NCBI RefSeq assembly: GCF_003856975.1
Contig: NZ_CP033107.1
Location: 1,550,001 to 1,614,000 of the forward strand
Origin: Plantibacter sp. PA-3-X8
Lineage (GTDB): Bacteria; Actinomycetota; Actinomycetes; Actinomycetales; Microbacteriaceae
Direction: 5' to 3'
Length of the DNA: 64,000 nucleotides
Shown here: positions 28,211 through 36,683 of the stretch, in pieces
Numbering within the stretch: position 1 is the first letter of the stretch
Layout of the letters: each line of letters begins with the position of its first letter
Made by a program: the position numbers and the translations under genes
The notes under the pieces: generated by a model
The model's input: only the letters and a program-made list of their open reading frames with translations
Told to the model about the DNA's origin: nothing
Databases searched by the model: none

Positions 28211-28648
28211 TCAGTCGGCGGCGTGACGTGGGCCGTCGGAGGAGGGGACGACCTCCTCGGGCACGGCGTCGATCGCGGCGTCGACGTCGGCGTGCGCACC
28301 GGGCTCCGGCTCCGCGTCCGGGGTCTCCTGCGCGAGCGCGTGCTCGTAGGCGAGCGCGTGCACGGCGATCGAGGAGGCGACGGCGGCCTGCTGCTCGTCC
28401 TCGGCGGAGGGCTGAGCCGGCTGCTCGGCCGCCAGCGCGGCGGCCTGCTCGGGCGTCAGTCGGGCGTCCTGGTCCTCTTCGTCCTCGTCCACGAGGTCGA
28501 GCACGATGGGCTCGTCGCCGTAGATGTCGCCCGCCGGATCGCCCGCGAGCGGGGCCGGCGCGGGGAGGCGCTGCTCGGCGTCGAGGAACTGCTTGGCCTC
28601 GAAGGCGCCCGGGTTGAAGACCTCGTCGATCCCGCCGAGCCCGCTCAT
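28211..28648 (-). CDS. Acidic Ala/Glu-rich protein coupled to an ABC-2 exporter
   Basis: 145 aa, ATG overlapping the stop of the permease gene (ATGA). Starts MSGLGGIDEVFNPGAFEAKQ, then DPAGDIYGDEPIVLDLVDEDEED and an Ala/Gln/Glu-rich helical tail. No membrane span or known domain. The FNPGAFEAKQFLDAEQRLPAP segment looks like a conserved short motif in a mostly disordered protein. Translational coupling as third gene of the operon suggests it binds or modulates the transporter; function not known. Confidence 0.65.
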   Translation of the reverse strand: MSGLGGIDEVFNPGAFEAKQFLDAEQRLPAPAPLAGDPAGDIYGDEPIVLDLVDEDEEDQDARLTPEQAAALAAEQPAQPSAEDEQQAAVASSIAVHALAYEHALAQETPDAEPEPGAHADVDAAIDAVPEEVVPSSDGPRHAAD

Positions 28649-29796
28649 GCCTTGAGCGCTTCCGAGAGTTTGACCCGGCCACCCATTTTCAGCAGCGAGT
28701 TCTCGTAGATCCGCGAGCCGACGAGGATGACGAGCGCCGCGGTGATCGCGAGGATCAGCAGGGACAGGATCGGCTCCCACCACTGCGCCGAGCCGACGAA
28801 GAGACGGACGGGCATGCCCACGGCTGCCGAGAACGGCACGTAGGACATGATCGTCATCACCACCGGGTTGTCGTTGAAGAAGATGACGGCGAAGTACGGG
28901 ATCATGATCAGCATCGTAATCGGGGTCGTCGTCGAACCGATGTCCTCTTGACGCGAGACCAGCGATCCGGCAGCGGCGAACAGCGCGGCCAGCAGGATGA
29001 AGCCGAGCACGAAGAAGACCACGAACCAGACGACCGGGGTCCCGAGTCCGGCGAGCAGCTCCGTCTGGCCCGTCACGGTCAGTCCGATCACCGACAGCGC
29101 CGCGATCGCCAGGATCTGCCCGAACGCCAGGATGCTGTTGCCGAGCACCTTGCCTGCGAGGAGCGCCTTCACGGGGATGGCGGACATGAGGATCTCGACG
29201 ACGCGGGTCTGCTTCTCCTCGACGACGCTCTGCGCGATCGACGCCCCGAAGGTGGTGGCGGAGACGAAGAACACGAGACCGAACCCGAGCGACACGATGT
29301 AGAGCAGGAAGCCCGCGGAGCCGTCCGCGTCGGGATCGAGGATGGTGACCTGCGGCTGCGCGCTCAGCTGCATGATGAGCGTGCTGGAGGCCTCGGAGTC
29401 GAAGATGACCTGGACACCCGTGGGGTTGTCGTCGGTGGCCGGTGCGATCGCCGCCTCCACACCACCCGACTTCACCAGGGCTTCAGCTGCGGCGACGTCG
29501 GCCGCCTCGGTCACGTCGAAGGTCTTGCCGTCGACGAGTCCCGCACCCGCGTTCCCGACGACCGCGATCTTCGTGGTCTCCGAGGCGGTGTTCTTCGCGA
29601 GGAACCCGCCGACGACGATGCCGGCGAGGATCACGAGGAGCAGGATGCCTGTCGAGATGAGGAACGTCTTGCTGCGCAGACGCATCTTGACCTCGCGCTC
29701 GGCGACGAGACCGATGCTCTGCACGAGGCTGGGGGAGGCCGGGCCGGAGCGACGACGACCGGCGGGCTGGATCGGGGACTCGGTTGCCGTGGTCAC
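28645..29796 (-). CDS. ABC-2 type transporter permease (NatB-like)
   Basis: 383 aa. One N-terminal membrane span after a basic tail (SFxxSKTFLIS-like RLRSKTFLISTGILLL), a large extracytoplasmic domain (about residues 60-180), then five to six membrane spans with the VEEKQTRVVEILMSAIPVKALLAGKVLGN motif characteristic of NatB/YhaP permeases. Works with the ATPase at 29793-30677 (4-bp overlap). Family members export sodium or organic toxicants; the substrate here is not evident. Confidence 0.9.
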   Translation of the reverse strand: MTTATESPIQPAGRRRSGPASPSLVQSIGLVAEREVKMRLRSKTFLISTGILLLVILAGIVVGGFLAKNTASETTKIAVVGNAGAGLVDGKTFDVTEAADVAAAEALVKSGGVEAAIAPATDDNPTGVQVIFDSEASSTLIMQLSAQPQVTILDPDADGSAGFLLYIVSLGFGLVFFVSATTFGASIAQSVVEEKQTRVVEILMSAIPVKALLAGKVLGNSILAFGQILAIAALSVIGLTVTGQTELLAGLGTPVVWFVVFFVLGFILLAALFAAAGSLVSRQEDIGSTTTPITMLIMIPYFAVIFFNDNPVVMTIMSYVPFSAAVGMPVRLFVGSAQWWEPILSLLILAITAALVILVGSRIYENSLLKMGGRVKLSEALKA

Positions 29797-30677
29797 TGGA
29801 TGACCTCCTTGAAGATCTGGGCGAGGGTGGGGCGGAGGGGGGCGAAGCTCGTGACGTCACCGTGGGTCAGTGCCTCACGGAGCACGGCCTGCGCCGCCTG
29901 GGCGTCGTCGGCGTCGAAGAGGGCGTAGCCACCGTCGAAGTCGACGACGGAGATCCCCGCACGCTCGCGCAGCCAGCCGGTGTCGGCCGCGGTGAGCAGC
30001 TCGTAGCGGTTGCCGGCGTGGGCTTCACGGAGCGACTCGCGCGAGCCGGAGGCGCGGATCCTGCCACCGGCGATGATCACGAGGTCGTCGCAGAGGCGTT
30101 CCACGATGTCGAGCTGGTGACTGGAGAACAGGACGGGGGAGCCGTCTGCGGCGAACTCGCTGAGCACGCCGACGACCACGTCGACGGCCATCGGGTCGAG
30201 GCCCGAGAACGGCTCGTCGAGGACGAGGACGTCGGGGTCGTGCACGAGCGCCGCGGCGATCTGCGCCCGCTGCTGGTTGCCGAGCGACAGGCTCTCGAGG
30301 GCGTCGTTCCGGCGCTCGCCGAGGCCGAGACGCTCGAGCAGCTCGCCGGCGTTGCGCTTGGCGGCGTGGGTCGTGAACCCGTGGAGGCGGGCCAGGTAGA
30401 CGAGCTGTTCCTCGACCCGCATCTTCGGGTAGAGGCCGCGCTCCTCCGGCATGTAGCCGAACCGGCGGCGGTCCTCCGGGGTGAGCGGGGTGCCGTCGAG
30501 GGTGACGGTTCCGGCGTTCGCGGCGAGGACACCGAGCAGGATGCGCATCGTCGTCGTCTTGCCGGCGCCGTTCCCGCCGACGAACCCGGTCATGCGGCCG
30601 GGCGCGACCTGGAAGCTCACGTCGTCGAGCACCTTCCGCTCGCCGTACGACTTGTCGATGTGGCTGAGTTCGAGCAT
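29793..30677 (-). CDS. ABC transporter ATP-binding protein (NatA-like)
   Basis: 294 aa from the ATG at 30677, behind AGGAGG with 6-nt spacing. Walker A GGNGAGKTT, signature LSLGNQQR (a variant of LSGGQ seen in NatA-type ATPases), Walker B VLVLDEPFSGLDP, H-loop SSHQ. The C-terminal domain (about 80 residues) after the ABC core is typical of NatA/BcrA-like exporters. First gene of the three-gene operon down to 28211. Confidence 0.92.
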   Translation of the reverse strand: MLELSHIDKSYGERKVLDDVSFQVAPGRMTGFVGGNGAGKTTTMRILLGVLAANAGTVTLDGTPLTPEDRRRFGYMPEERGLYPKMRVEEQLVYLARLHGFTTHAAKRNAGELLERLGLGERRNDALESLSLGNQQRAQIAAALVHDPDVLVLDEPFSGLDPMAVDVVVGVLSEFAADGSPVLFSSHQLDIVERLCDDLVIIAGGRIRASGSRESLREAHAGNRYELLTAADTGWLRERAGISVVDFDGGYALFDADDAQAAQAVLREALTHGDVTSFAPLRPTLAQIFKEVIQ

Positions 30678-30797
30678 CGGCCGCCTCCTGTGATCTGCGT
30701 GCTGGACCGAGTGTCCTGCGTCGGGTTCTCCCGGTATGGCGATCACGCTACGCGGCGCGGTGTGCCACCGGCATCCGCCGTAGGACGGGTTGACGCG

Positions 30798-30845
30798 ACG
30801 ACGCCCGGTCCCCTTCTCCGTCGAGTGGGGGATACCGGGCGTCGT
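30798..30845. terminator. Hairpin terminator after the aldo/keto reductase gene
   Basis: ACGACGCCCGGT (30798-30809) pairs perfectly with 30834-30845, extended inward by CCCC/GGGG with a 2-nt bulge. It lies 20 bp past the aldo/keto reductase stop on the minus strand. Confidence 0.65.
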
Positions 30846-30864
30846 GGACCAGCCGAGCGCTGGA

Positions 30865-31869
30865 TCAGGCGGGGCGGGACTCCGGGGAGACCGTCTTCGA
30901 GGGGTCGGTCTCGGCGACGGAGCCGATGGCCTCGTCGATGCGGACGATGACCGCGTCGTCGAGCTTCACACCGGCCGCGGCGGCGTTCGCGGTGACCTGC
31001 TCGGGACGCGAGGCCCCGACGATCGCACCGGCGATGTTGTCGTTGTGCAGCACCCAGGCGAGCGCCAGCTGCGCCATGGTGAGGTCGAGCTCGTCGGCGA
31101 TGGGCTTCAGCTGCTGGACGGCCGTCAGCACCTCGTCGTCGAGGAAGCGCTTGATGGTGTCGGCGCCGCCCTTCTCGTCGGTGGCCCGGCTGCCCTGCGG
31201 GAGCTCTGCGCCCGGCAGGTACTTGCCGCTGAGGACGCCCTGCGCCACCGGCGACCAGACGATCTGGGAGATGCCGAGTTCGCGCGAGGTCGGGACGACC
31301 TCCTCCTCGATGACCCGCCACAGCATCGAGTACTGCGGCTGGTTCGAGATGAGCTGGAAGCCCAGCTCCTTGGACAGGGCATGGCCGGCGCGCAGCTGCT
31401 CGGCGTTCCACTCGCTCACGCCGATGTAGAGCGCCTTGCCCGCCCGGACGACGTCGGCGAAGGCCTGCATCGTCTCCTCGAGGGGCGTCTCGCTGTCGTA
31501 GCGGTGGGCCTGGTACAGGTCGACGTAGTCGGTGCCGAGACGCGTGAGCGAACCGTCGATCGACTCCATGATGTGCTTGCGCGACAGCCCGACGTCGTTG
31601 TGCCCCTTCGGGCCGGTGGGCCAGTAGACCTTGGTGAAGATCTCCAGGCTCGCGCGTCGTTCGTCCTTGAGGGCGTCGCCGAGCACCTGCTCAGCCGCCG
31701 TGTTCGCGTAGGCGTCGGCCGTGTCGAAGGTGGTGATGCCGGCGTCGAGGGCGGCGCGAACGCTCGCCGTGGCGACGTCGTTCTCCACCTGCGAGGCGTG
31801 GGTCAGCCAGTTGCCGAAGATGATCTCTGAGATCTTGAGTCCGCTGTTGCCGAGGTATCGAAATTCCAT
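30865..31869 (-). CDS. Aldo/keto reductase (potassium-channel beta-subunit-like)
   Basis: 334 aa. Start placed at the ATG at 31869: TAGCGT (31877-31882) is 7 nt upstream in the leaderless pattern, and MEFRYLGNSGLKI is the usual family start; a GTG at 31878 would lie inside that box. TIM-barrel AKR motifs: FDTADAYANTAAE (Asp, Tyr), KVYW (Lys) and YQAHRYD (His), plus the NADPH site near IVGASRPEQVTAN. The subfamily reduces aldehydes or ketones, including methylglyoxal-like compounds. Confidence 0.9.
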   Translation of the reverse strand: MEFRYLGNSGLKISEIIFGNWLTHASQVENDVATASVRAALDAGITTFDTADAYANTAAEQVLGDALKDERRASLEIFTKVYWPTGPKGHNDVGLSRKHIMESIDGSLTRLGTDYVDLYQAHRYDSETPLEETMQAFADVVRAGKALYIGVSEWNAEQLRAGHALSKELGFQLISNQPQYSMLWRVIEEEVVPTSRELGISQIVWSPVAQGVLSGKYLPGAELPQGSRATDEKGGADTIKRFLDDEVLTAVQQLKPIADELDLTMAQLALAWVLHNDNIAGAIVGASRPEQVTANAAAAGVKLDDAVIVRIDEAIGSVAETDPSKTVSPESRPA

Positions 31870-31932
31870 GGTCGTCACGCTACTCCTCGCATCCGACCGA
31901 CCGACGGGGTTGCGCGGAGACGGAGCGAACCC

Positions 31933-32640
31933 TCAGCTGCGCGGCGACGCCAGCCCGTGCTCGTAGGTGTAGATGACCGCCTGGATGCGATCACGGAGGG
32001 CGAGCTTCTGCAGGACCTTCGAGACGTGCGACTTCACGGTCGCCTCGCCGACGAAGAGCGTGGTCGCGATCTCCTGGTTGGACAGGCCCTGGGCGACCAG
32101 CTGCAGGACCTCGCGCTCGCGCTCCGTCAGCTGCTCATAGTCGGCGCCGGTCGTCGGCCCGGCCGGGACGGCGGGGTCCTGCGCGGCGTCCTCGACGACG
32201 GGGCTCTGACGGGTGAACCCCTCGATGACCCGGCGCGTGACCGCCGGGGAGAGGAGCGCTTCCCCGCCCGCGACCACCGAGACCGCCGCGACGAGTTCCT
32301 CCGGCGAGGAGTTCTTCAGGAGGAACCCGCTCGCGCCGGCACGGAGCGCCTCGGCCAGGTAGTCGTCGCGGTCGAAGGTGGTGAGGATGAGGACGGCGGC
32401 GTTGGTGTCCGGATCCGCGACGATCCGACGGGTGGCCTCGAGGCCGTCCATGCCCGGCATCTGGACGTCCATGCAGATCACGTCCGGCGCGAGCGTCGTC
32501 GCGAGCGCGACGGCCTCGGCACCGTCCGACGCCTCACCGACGATCTCGATCCCGGGCTGTGAGCCCAGGATGATGCGGAAGCCCGCACGCAGCAGCTCCT
32601 GGTCGTCGACGAGGAGGATGCGGGTGGGCTGCTCGGTCAT
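31933..32640 (-). CDS. NarL/LuxR-family response regulator
   Basis: 235 aa. Receiver domain with acidic pocket DD at 12-13, phosphoacceptor Asp58 in CMDVQMPGMDG and Lys in LLKNSSPEE; a linker of about 25 residues, then a LuxR-type HTH (LTEREREVLQLVAQGLSNQEIATTLFVGEATVKSHVSKVL). Overlaps the sensor kinase gene by 4 bp, so it is the cognate regulator. Targets unknown. Confidence 0.95.
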   Translation of the reverse strand: MTEQPTRILLVDDQELLRAGFRIILGSQPGIEIVGEASDGAEAVALATTLAPDVICMDVQMPGMDGLEATRRIVADPDTNAAVLILTTFDRDDYLAEALRAGASGFLLKNSSPEELVAAVSVVAGGEALLSPAVTRRVIEGFTRQSPVVEDAAQDPAVPAGPTTGADYEQLTEREREVLQLVAQGLSNQEIATTLFVGEATVKSHVSKVLQKLALRDRIQAVIYTYEHGLASPRS

Positions 32641-34040
32641 GCCTGGTCCTTCGTGGTGGTGGTCTGGGGTCGTCCTGCGGCGGCGGAGGCGAGGCGGGCG
32701 TCGGCGATGGACGCGGCGACGGGCTCCATCGCCTGGTCGCCCGGCCGGCCGAGCGGGATGGCGGCCCGCACGAGGAAGCCGCCGCGGGCGCGTGCCCCGA
32801 CCTCGAGGACGCCACCGGACGACGCCACGCGCTCCCGCATCCCGATGAGCCCGAGCCCGCCGCGTCGGGCCACCGTCGGGACGGTCCCCGTGTTCGTGAC
32901 CTCGAGTTCGACCGCGTCGTCCAGATAGCGGAGCCTGAGTTCGGCCGTCGCCGTGGTACCGCCGTACTTGCGGGCGTTCGTGAGCGCCTCCTGCGCGATC
33001 CGGTACAGGTTGAACGAGACGACGGCCGGGATCGCGACCGGTGTCCCCACGAGTTCGAACCTCGTCGGCAGCCCGTTCGCCGTCGACTCGTCGGCGAGCC
33101 GACCCAGCTGGCCGACGCCGACGGTCGACGGGCTGCTCTCCTCGTCGGTCGGTTCGCCGTGCGCGCGGAGGGTGCCGAGCATCTTGCGCAGCTCGTCGAT
33201 CGCGCTCCGAGCGCCGAGCTCGACGTTCGTGAGTGCATCCCGCGCGGCGGCCGGGTCCGCATCGAGCACGGTGCGCGCGGCGCCGGCCTGGACCCCCATG
33301 ACCGAGACGTGGTGGGCGACGACGTCGTGCAGCTCGCGCGCGATCCTCACCCGCTCGAGGGCGACCGCCTGCCGGGCGGACCGGGCGCGCTCCGCCTCGA
33401 GCTCGGCCGTGCGCTGCTCGAGCGCCGCCCGCTCACGGGAGGACTGGTACACGCGCTCGCCGAAGAAGTACGCGGCTCCGAAGTAGAGGATGTTCGTCAG
33501 GATCTGGATGAGGAGGAACGCGACGAGGGGCGAGAACACCCCCACCCGGGAGAGGCTGGGCAAGGCGTCGGGGTCGGTCGCCTGGATGAACATGGAGACG
33601 AGCAGCCAGACGAACATCGCGACGATGATGAGCACGCGGACGAGCGCAGCTCGGCGTCGGTTCGGGACCCACGCCCCGACCGTGTAGATCGCGAGGAACA
33701 GGGCGATGTTCGTGAAGAGGACCTCGGGTACGAGCACCGTGCCGCCCACGATGAACATGACGGCGACGATGACGGCCACCGAGCACGGGAAGCGGCGACG
33801 GAACGCGAGCGGCGCGGTGATGCCGATCGCCCAGAGGACGGACGCCCACATCGGTGCGGGCTCGGGGTAGAACCCGGCGATCGTGTACAGCGTCAGGCTG
33901 AGGAGGGTGCCGACGCCGAGCGCGATGGCGAGGATGATGTCGGATCGCTGTTCCGACGGCGTCGCGGCCGGACGCCGCCACTCGGCGTCGTAGGGGTCGA
34001 CCGGGCGTTCCTCCTGCTGGTCGACGGCGGGCTCGCTCAT
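32637..34040 (-). CDS. Sensor histidine kinase (HisKA_3, DesK/NarX type)
   Basis: 467 aa from the ATG at 34040, where TAGCGT (34048-34053) stands 7 nt upstream. Five or six membrane spans in the first 190 residues without a large extracellular sensor domain, then the HisKA_3 phosphoacceptor box ARELHDVVAHHVSVMG and an HATPase_c domain with GGLGLIGMRERV. A short hydrophilic N-terminal tail of about 40 residues. Membrane-intrinsic sensing suggests a cell-envelope or lipid signal, as in LiaS/DesK relatives; the stimulus is unknown. Confidence 0.93.
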   Translation of the reverse strand: MSEPAVDQQEERPVDPYDAEWRRPAATPSEQRSDIILAIALGVGTLLSLTLYTIAGFYPEPAPMWASVLWAIGITAPLAFRRRFPCSVAVIVAVMFIVGGTVLVPEVLFTNIALFLAIYTVGAWVPNRRRAALVRVLIIVAMFVWLLVSMFIQATDPDALPSLSRVGVFSPLVAFLLIQILTNILYFGAAYFFGERVYQSSRERAALEQRTAELEAERARSARQAVALERVRIARELHDVVAHHVSVMGVQAGAARTVLDADPAAARDALTNVELGARSAIDELRKMLGTLRAHGEPTDEESSPSTVGVGQLGRLADESTANGLPTRFELVGTPVAIPAVVSFNLYRIAQEALTNARKYGGTTATAELRLRYLDDAVELEVTNTGTVPTVARRGGLGLIGMRERVASSGGVLEVGARARGGFLVRAAIPLGRPGDQAMEPVAASIADARLASAAAGRPQTTTTKDQA

Positions 34041-34116
34041 GCCGTCCACGCTAGCGCGACGCCCCGCCTGGGACATCCGTCGAGCGACGGAGCGCGGCGG
34101 TCCGGCGTTCGAACAA

Positions 34117-34156
34117 GAGCCCGGAGCGGCACTCAGGAGAGTGCTGCTCCGGGCTC
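34117..34156. terminator. Hairpin terminator after the DUF6421 gene
   Basis: 18-bp stem (34117-34134 with 34139-34156; one G-T pair, which is a wobble in RNA) closed by an AGGA tetraloop, just past the DUF6421 stop codon on the minus strand. Confidence 0.75.
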
Positions 34157-34174
34157 CTCCGCGGCACGGTCGGG

Positions 34175-35608
34175 TCAGGCCGCGGATCGCCCCGTGATCC
34201 CGGCGGTCGACGTGATGACGTCCGCCATCTTCTTGCCGAGCGCCTCATAGAACATCGACAGGGGGAACTCGTCGTCGAGGACCGCGTCGGTGAGCCCGCG
34301 CGGCGGTCCGCTCAGGATCTCGTCGGACAGCCCACGCGCCCACTGCGACGCGGGGTGCGGCGTCAGCGTCGTCCGGACGAGCTCGTACGCGGCGAGCCAG
34401 TGCGCGGTCTTCGGACGGTCGATCGATCGCCAGTACAGCTCGTCGATGCTCTCACCGAGCCGCACGACCACGTCGGGCACCTCGTCCCAGTCGATCGTGA
34501 GCCTGGTGTCGGTCCAGTGCAGCACGCCGTGCTGGTGCATCCACGCGAACAGCAGCTGGCCGCCGACGCCGTCGTAGTTCCGGACGCGTGAGCCGGTGAT
34601 GGCGAACCGGAAGATGCGGTCGAAGATGATCGCGTACTGGACGAGCTTCGCGTGCTCGAGGATCGCCACGTCCGCCGCGTCGAGCGTCTCGGTCTCCGCG
34701 CGGGTCGTCAGCGCGCGCTCCAGCCGGACCGATTCGCGGAACGCCGTGAGGTCGCAGCGCAGCTCCTCGAGCGAGTACAGGAAGAACGGCATCCGCTGCT
34801 TGATCATGAACGGGTCGAACGGGAGGTCACCACGCATGTGCGTGCGGTCGTGGATGAGGTCCCACATGACGAAGGTCTCCTCGGCCAGCTGCTGGTCGTC
34901 CAGGAGGGACGCGGCGTCGGCCGGGAGCTCGAGCTTGGTGATCTCGGAAGCGGCTCGGACGACCCGACGGTACCGGGCCGCCTCGCGGTCCTGGAAGATC
35001 GCGCCCCAGGTGAACGCCGGGATCGCGCGCATCGCGACCGTCTCGGGGAAGAGGACCGCTGAGTTCGTGTCGTAACCCGGCGTGAAGTCGAGGAAGCGGA
35101 TCGGCACGAAGAGCGCGTTCGTGTAGTCGCCGGCCTCGAGCGCGGCGATGAACTCGGGCCAGATGACCTCGACGAGCACGGCCTCGATGTGGCGGTCGGT
35201 CGAACCGTTCTGCGTGACCATCGGGAACACGACGAGGTGTCCCAGGCCGTCCACGCGATGCCGCTCGGGGTGGAAGGCGACGAGCGAGTCGAGGAAGTCC
35301 GGGACGCCGAAGCCGTCGCGCTCCCAGCGGTCGAAGTCGGCGACGAGGGCGTCGAGGTACTCGGCGTCGTGCGGGAAGTTCGGAGCGAGGGTGCGGACGC
35401 TCGCGACGATCGTGGCGACGTGCCCTGCCGCCGACTCGTGGTCGCTCGCCTCGGGGATCGAGCCGTCCTTCACCTGGACGGCCTGCAGCGCAGTCGCGGC
35501 GGCCTTGAGGTCCGTCCAGGCCGGGTGCCCGACGAGTGCGGCGGCGTCTTCGACGACCTCCGGCTCTCCGACGATGCTCTTCGTGTGGGTGGTGGCGACG
35601 TTCGACAT
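34175..35608 (-). CDS. DUF6421-like cytoplasmic protein
   Basis: 477 aa, no signal peptide or membrane span, preceded by AAGGAGG. I recognise it as the actinobacterial DUF6421 type from overall layout: an Ala-rich helical N-terminus, GLGHLVVFPMVTQNGS, WPEFIAALEAGDYTNALFVPIRF, and a central motif ETFVMWDLIHDRTHMRGDLPF. The HDRTH and LLFAWMHQHGVLHW segments, rich in His and acidic residues, could form a metal or active site, but no reaction is known. It stands alone, flanked by its own terminator. Confidence 0.72.
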   Translation of the reverse strand: MSNVATTHTKSIVGEPEVVEDAAALVGHPAWTDLKAAATALQAVQVKDGSIPEASDHESAAGHVATIVASVRTLAPNFPHDAEYLDALVADFDRWERDGFGVPDFLDSLVAFHPERHRVDGLGHLVVFPMVTQNGSTDRHIEAVLVEVIWPEFIAALEAGDYTNALFVPIRFLDFTPGYDTNSAVLFPETVAMRAIPAFTWGAIFQDREAARYRRVVRAASEITKLELPADAASLLDDQQLAEETFVMWDLIHDRTHMRGDLPFDPFMIKQRMPFFLYSLEELRCDLTAFRESVRLERALTTRAETETLDAADVAILEHAKLVQYAIIFDRIFRFAITGSRVRNYDGVGGQLLFAWMHQHGVLHWTDTRLTIDWDEVPDVVVRLGESIDELYWRSIDRPKTAHWLAAYELVRTTLTPHPASQWARGLSDEILSGPPRGLTDAVLDDEFPLSMFYEALGKKMADVITSTAGITGRSAA

Positions 35609-35768
35609 GGTGAACCTCCTTCCGCGTGCGCAGGCGTCGCCCGGGGTGGGTGACGATTCCTTCGAGCGTAGGGGCGGAGGGGGTGCGGATTTCTTGCGTC
35701 AGGAGCGACTTCGCTGCAACATTCGGCCGTTCGCGCTGGGGAACTGCACGGTCGGCCTCGGCGGGCCG

Positions 35769-36614
35769 CTACCCCCAGCGGCGCTTGATCCAGCGGTCGA
35801 GGACACCGACGAGCGCATCGGTGATCGCGCCGAGCAGCGCGAGCACGATGATGACGAAGAAGATGCGGTCGACCCGGCCGTTGTTCTGCGAGTCCACCAG
35901 GCGGAATCCGAGTCCCATGGACGAGGCGATGAGCTCCGCCGCCACGAGGAACAGCCACGACTGCGCCAGCGCGAGCCGGAGGCCGGAGACGACCGAGGGC
36001 GTCACGGCGGGCAGCTGCACCGTCCGGAACAACGCGACACCGTTCAGCCCGAAGGCGCGGCCGGCCTCGACCAGGTGCTTGTCGACGTGGCGGAGCGCGG
36101 CGGAGACCGTCGTGTACACCGGGAAGAACGCGCCGATCGCGATGAGCGTGATCTTCGACTCCTCACCGATCTTCAGCCAGAGGATGAGCAGCGGTACCCA
36201 CGCGAGCGACGGGACGGCGCGGATCGCCGCGAAGGTCGTCGACAGCAGGATGTCGCCGAGGCGCGAGAGCCCCACGACCGCGCCGAGGACGAGACCGAGC
36301 ACGGCACCGATGAGGAACCCGATGAGCACGCGCTGCACCGAGATGGCGACGTCCTGCTGCAGCCAGCCGCGCTGCGCGAGATCGACGCCGGCCGCCCAGA
36401 CCTCGGCGGGTGCCGGGAGTTGCGAGGCCGGGACGAGGCCGAACGCGGTGACGAGCTGCCAGGCCCCGAGGATGACGACGGGGACGAGGAAGCCGCCGAG
36501 GACGACGACGATCCTGCGGGACCCGAGGACGGCGCGCGCTTCGCGGCCGGACTGGGTCGCCTGGGCACCCGCGAGGCCTGCGGTCGGGGTGCCGAGTCCG
36601 GGTTGGTCGCTCAC
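35769..36614 (-). CDS. ssuC: SsuC/TauC-type ABC transporter permease
   Basis: 281 aa from GTG at 36614, which has AGAGG 5 nt upstream; an ATG at 36638 lacks a site. Six membrane spans and the coupling motif ALRHVDKHLVEAGRAFGLNGVALFRTVQLPAVTPSVVSGLRLALAQSWLFLVAAE fit BPD_transp_1 permeases of the nitrate/sulfonate/taurine class. Last gene of the ssuB-ssuA-ssuC order on the minus strand. Imports an organosulfur or related anion with the lipoprotein and ATPase upstream. Confidence 0.88.
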   Translation of the reverse strand: MSDQPGLGTPTAGLAGAQATQSGREARAVLGSRRIVVVLGGFLVPVVILGAWQLVTAFGLVPASQLPAPAEVWAAGVDLAQRGWLQQDVAISVQRVLIGFLIGAVLGLVLGAVVGLSRLGDILLSTTFAAIRAVPSLAWVPLLILWLKIGEESKITLIAIGAFFPVYTTVSAALRHVDKHLVEAGRAFGLNGVALFRTVQLPAVTPSVVSGLRLALAQSWLFLVAAELIASSMGLGFRLVDSQNNGRVDRIFFVIIVLALLGAITDALVGVLDRWIKRRWG

Positions 36615-36640
36615 GGGTTCCTCTCGGGACGGGGTCATGG

Positions 36641-36667
36641 GCCCTTCGACAGGCTCAGGGACCGAGG
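36641..36667 (+). repeat. CCTTCGACAGGCTCAGGGACC short repeat between ssuC and ssuA
   Basis: Single copy in the 69-bp gap between the ssuA stop and the ssuC start, on the strand opposite to the genes. Confidence 0.75.
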
Positions 36668-36683
36668 TTGGGAAGGTGCCGGA

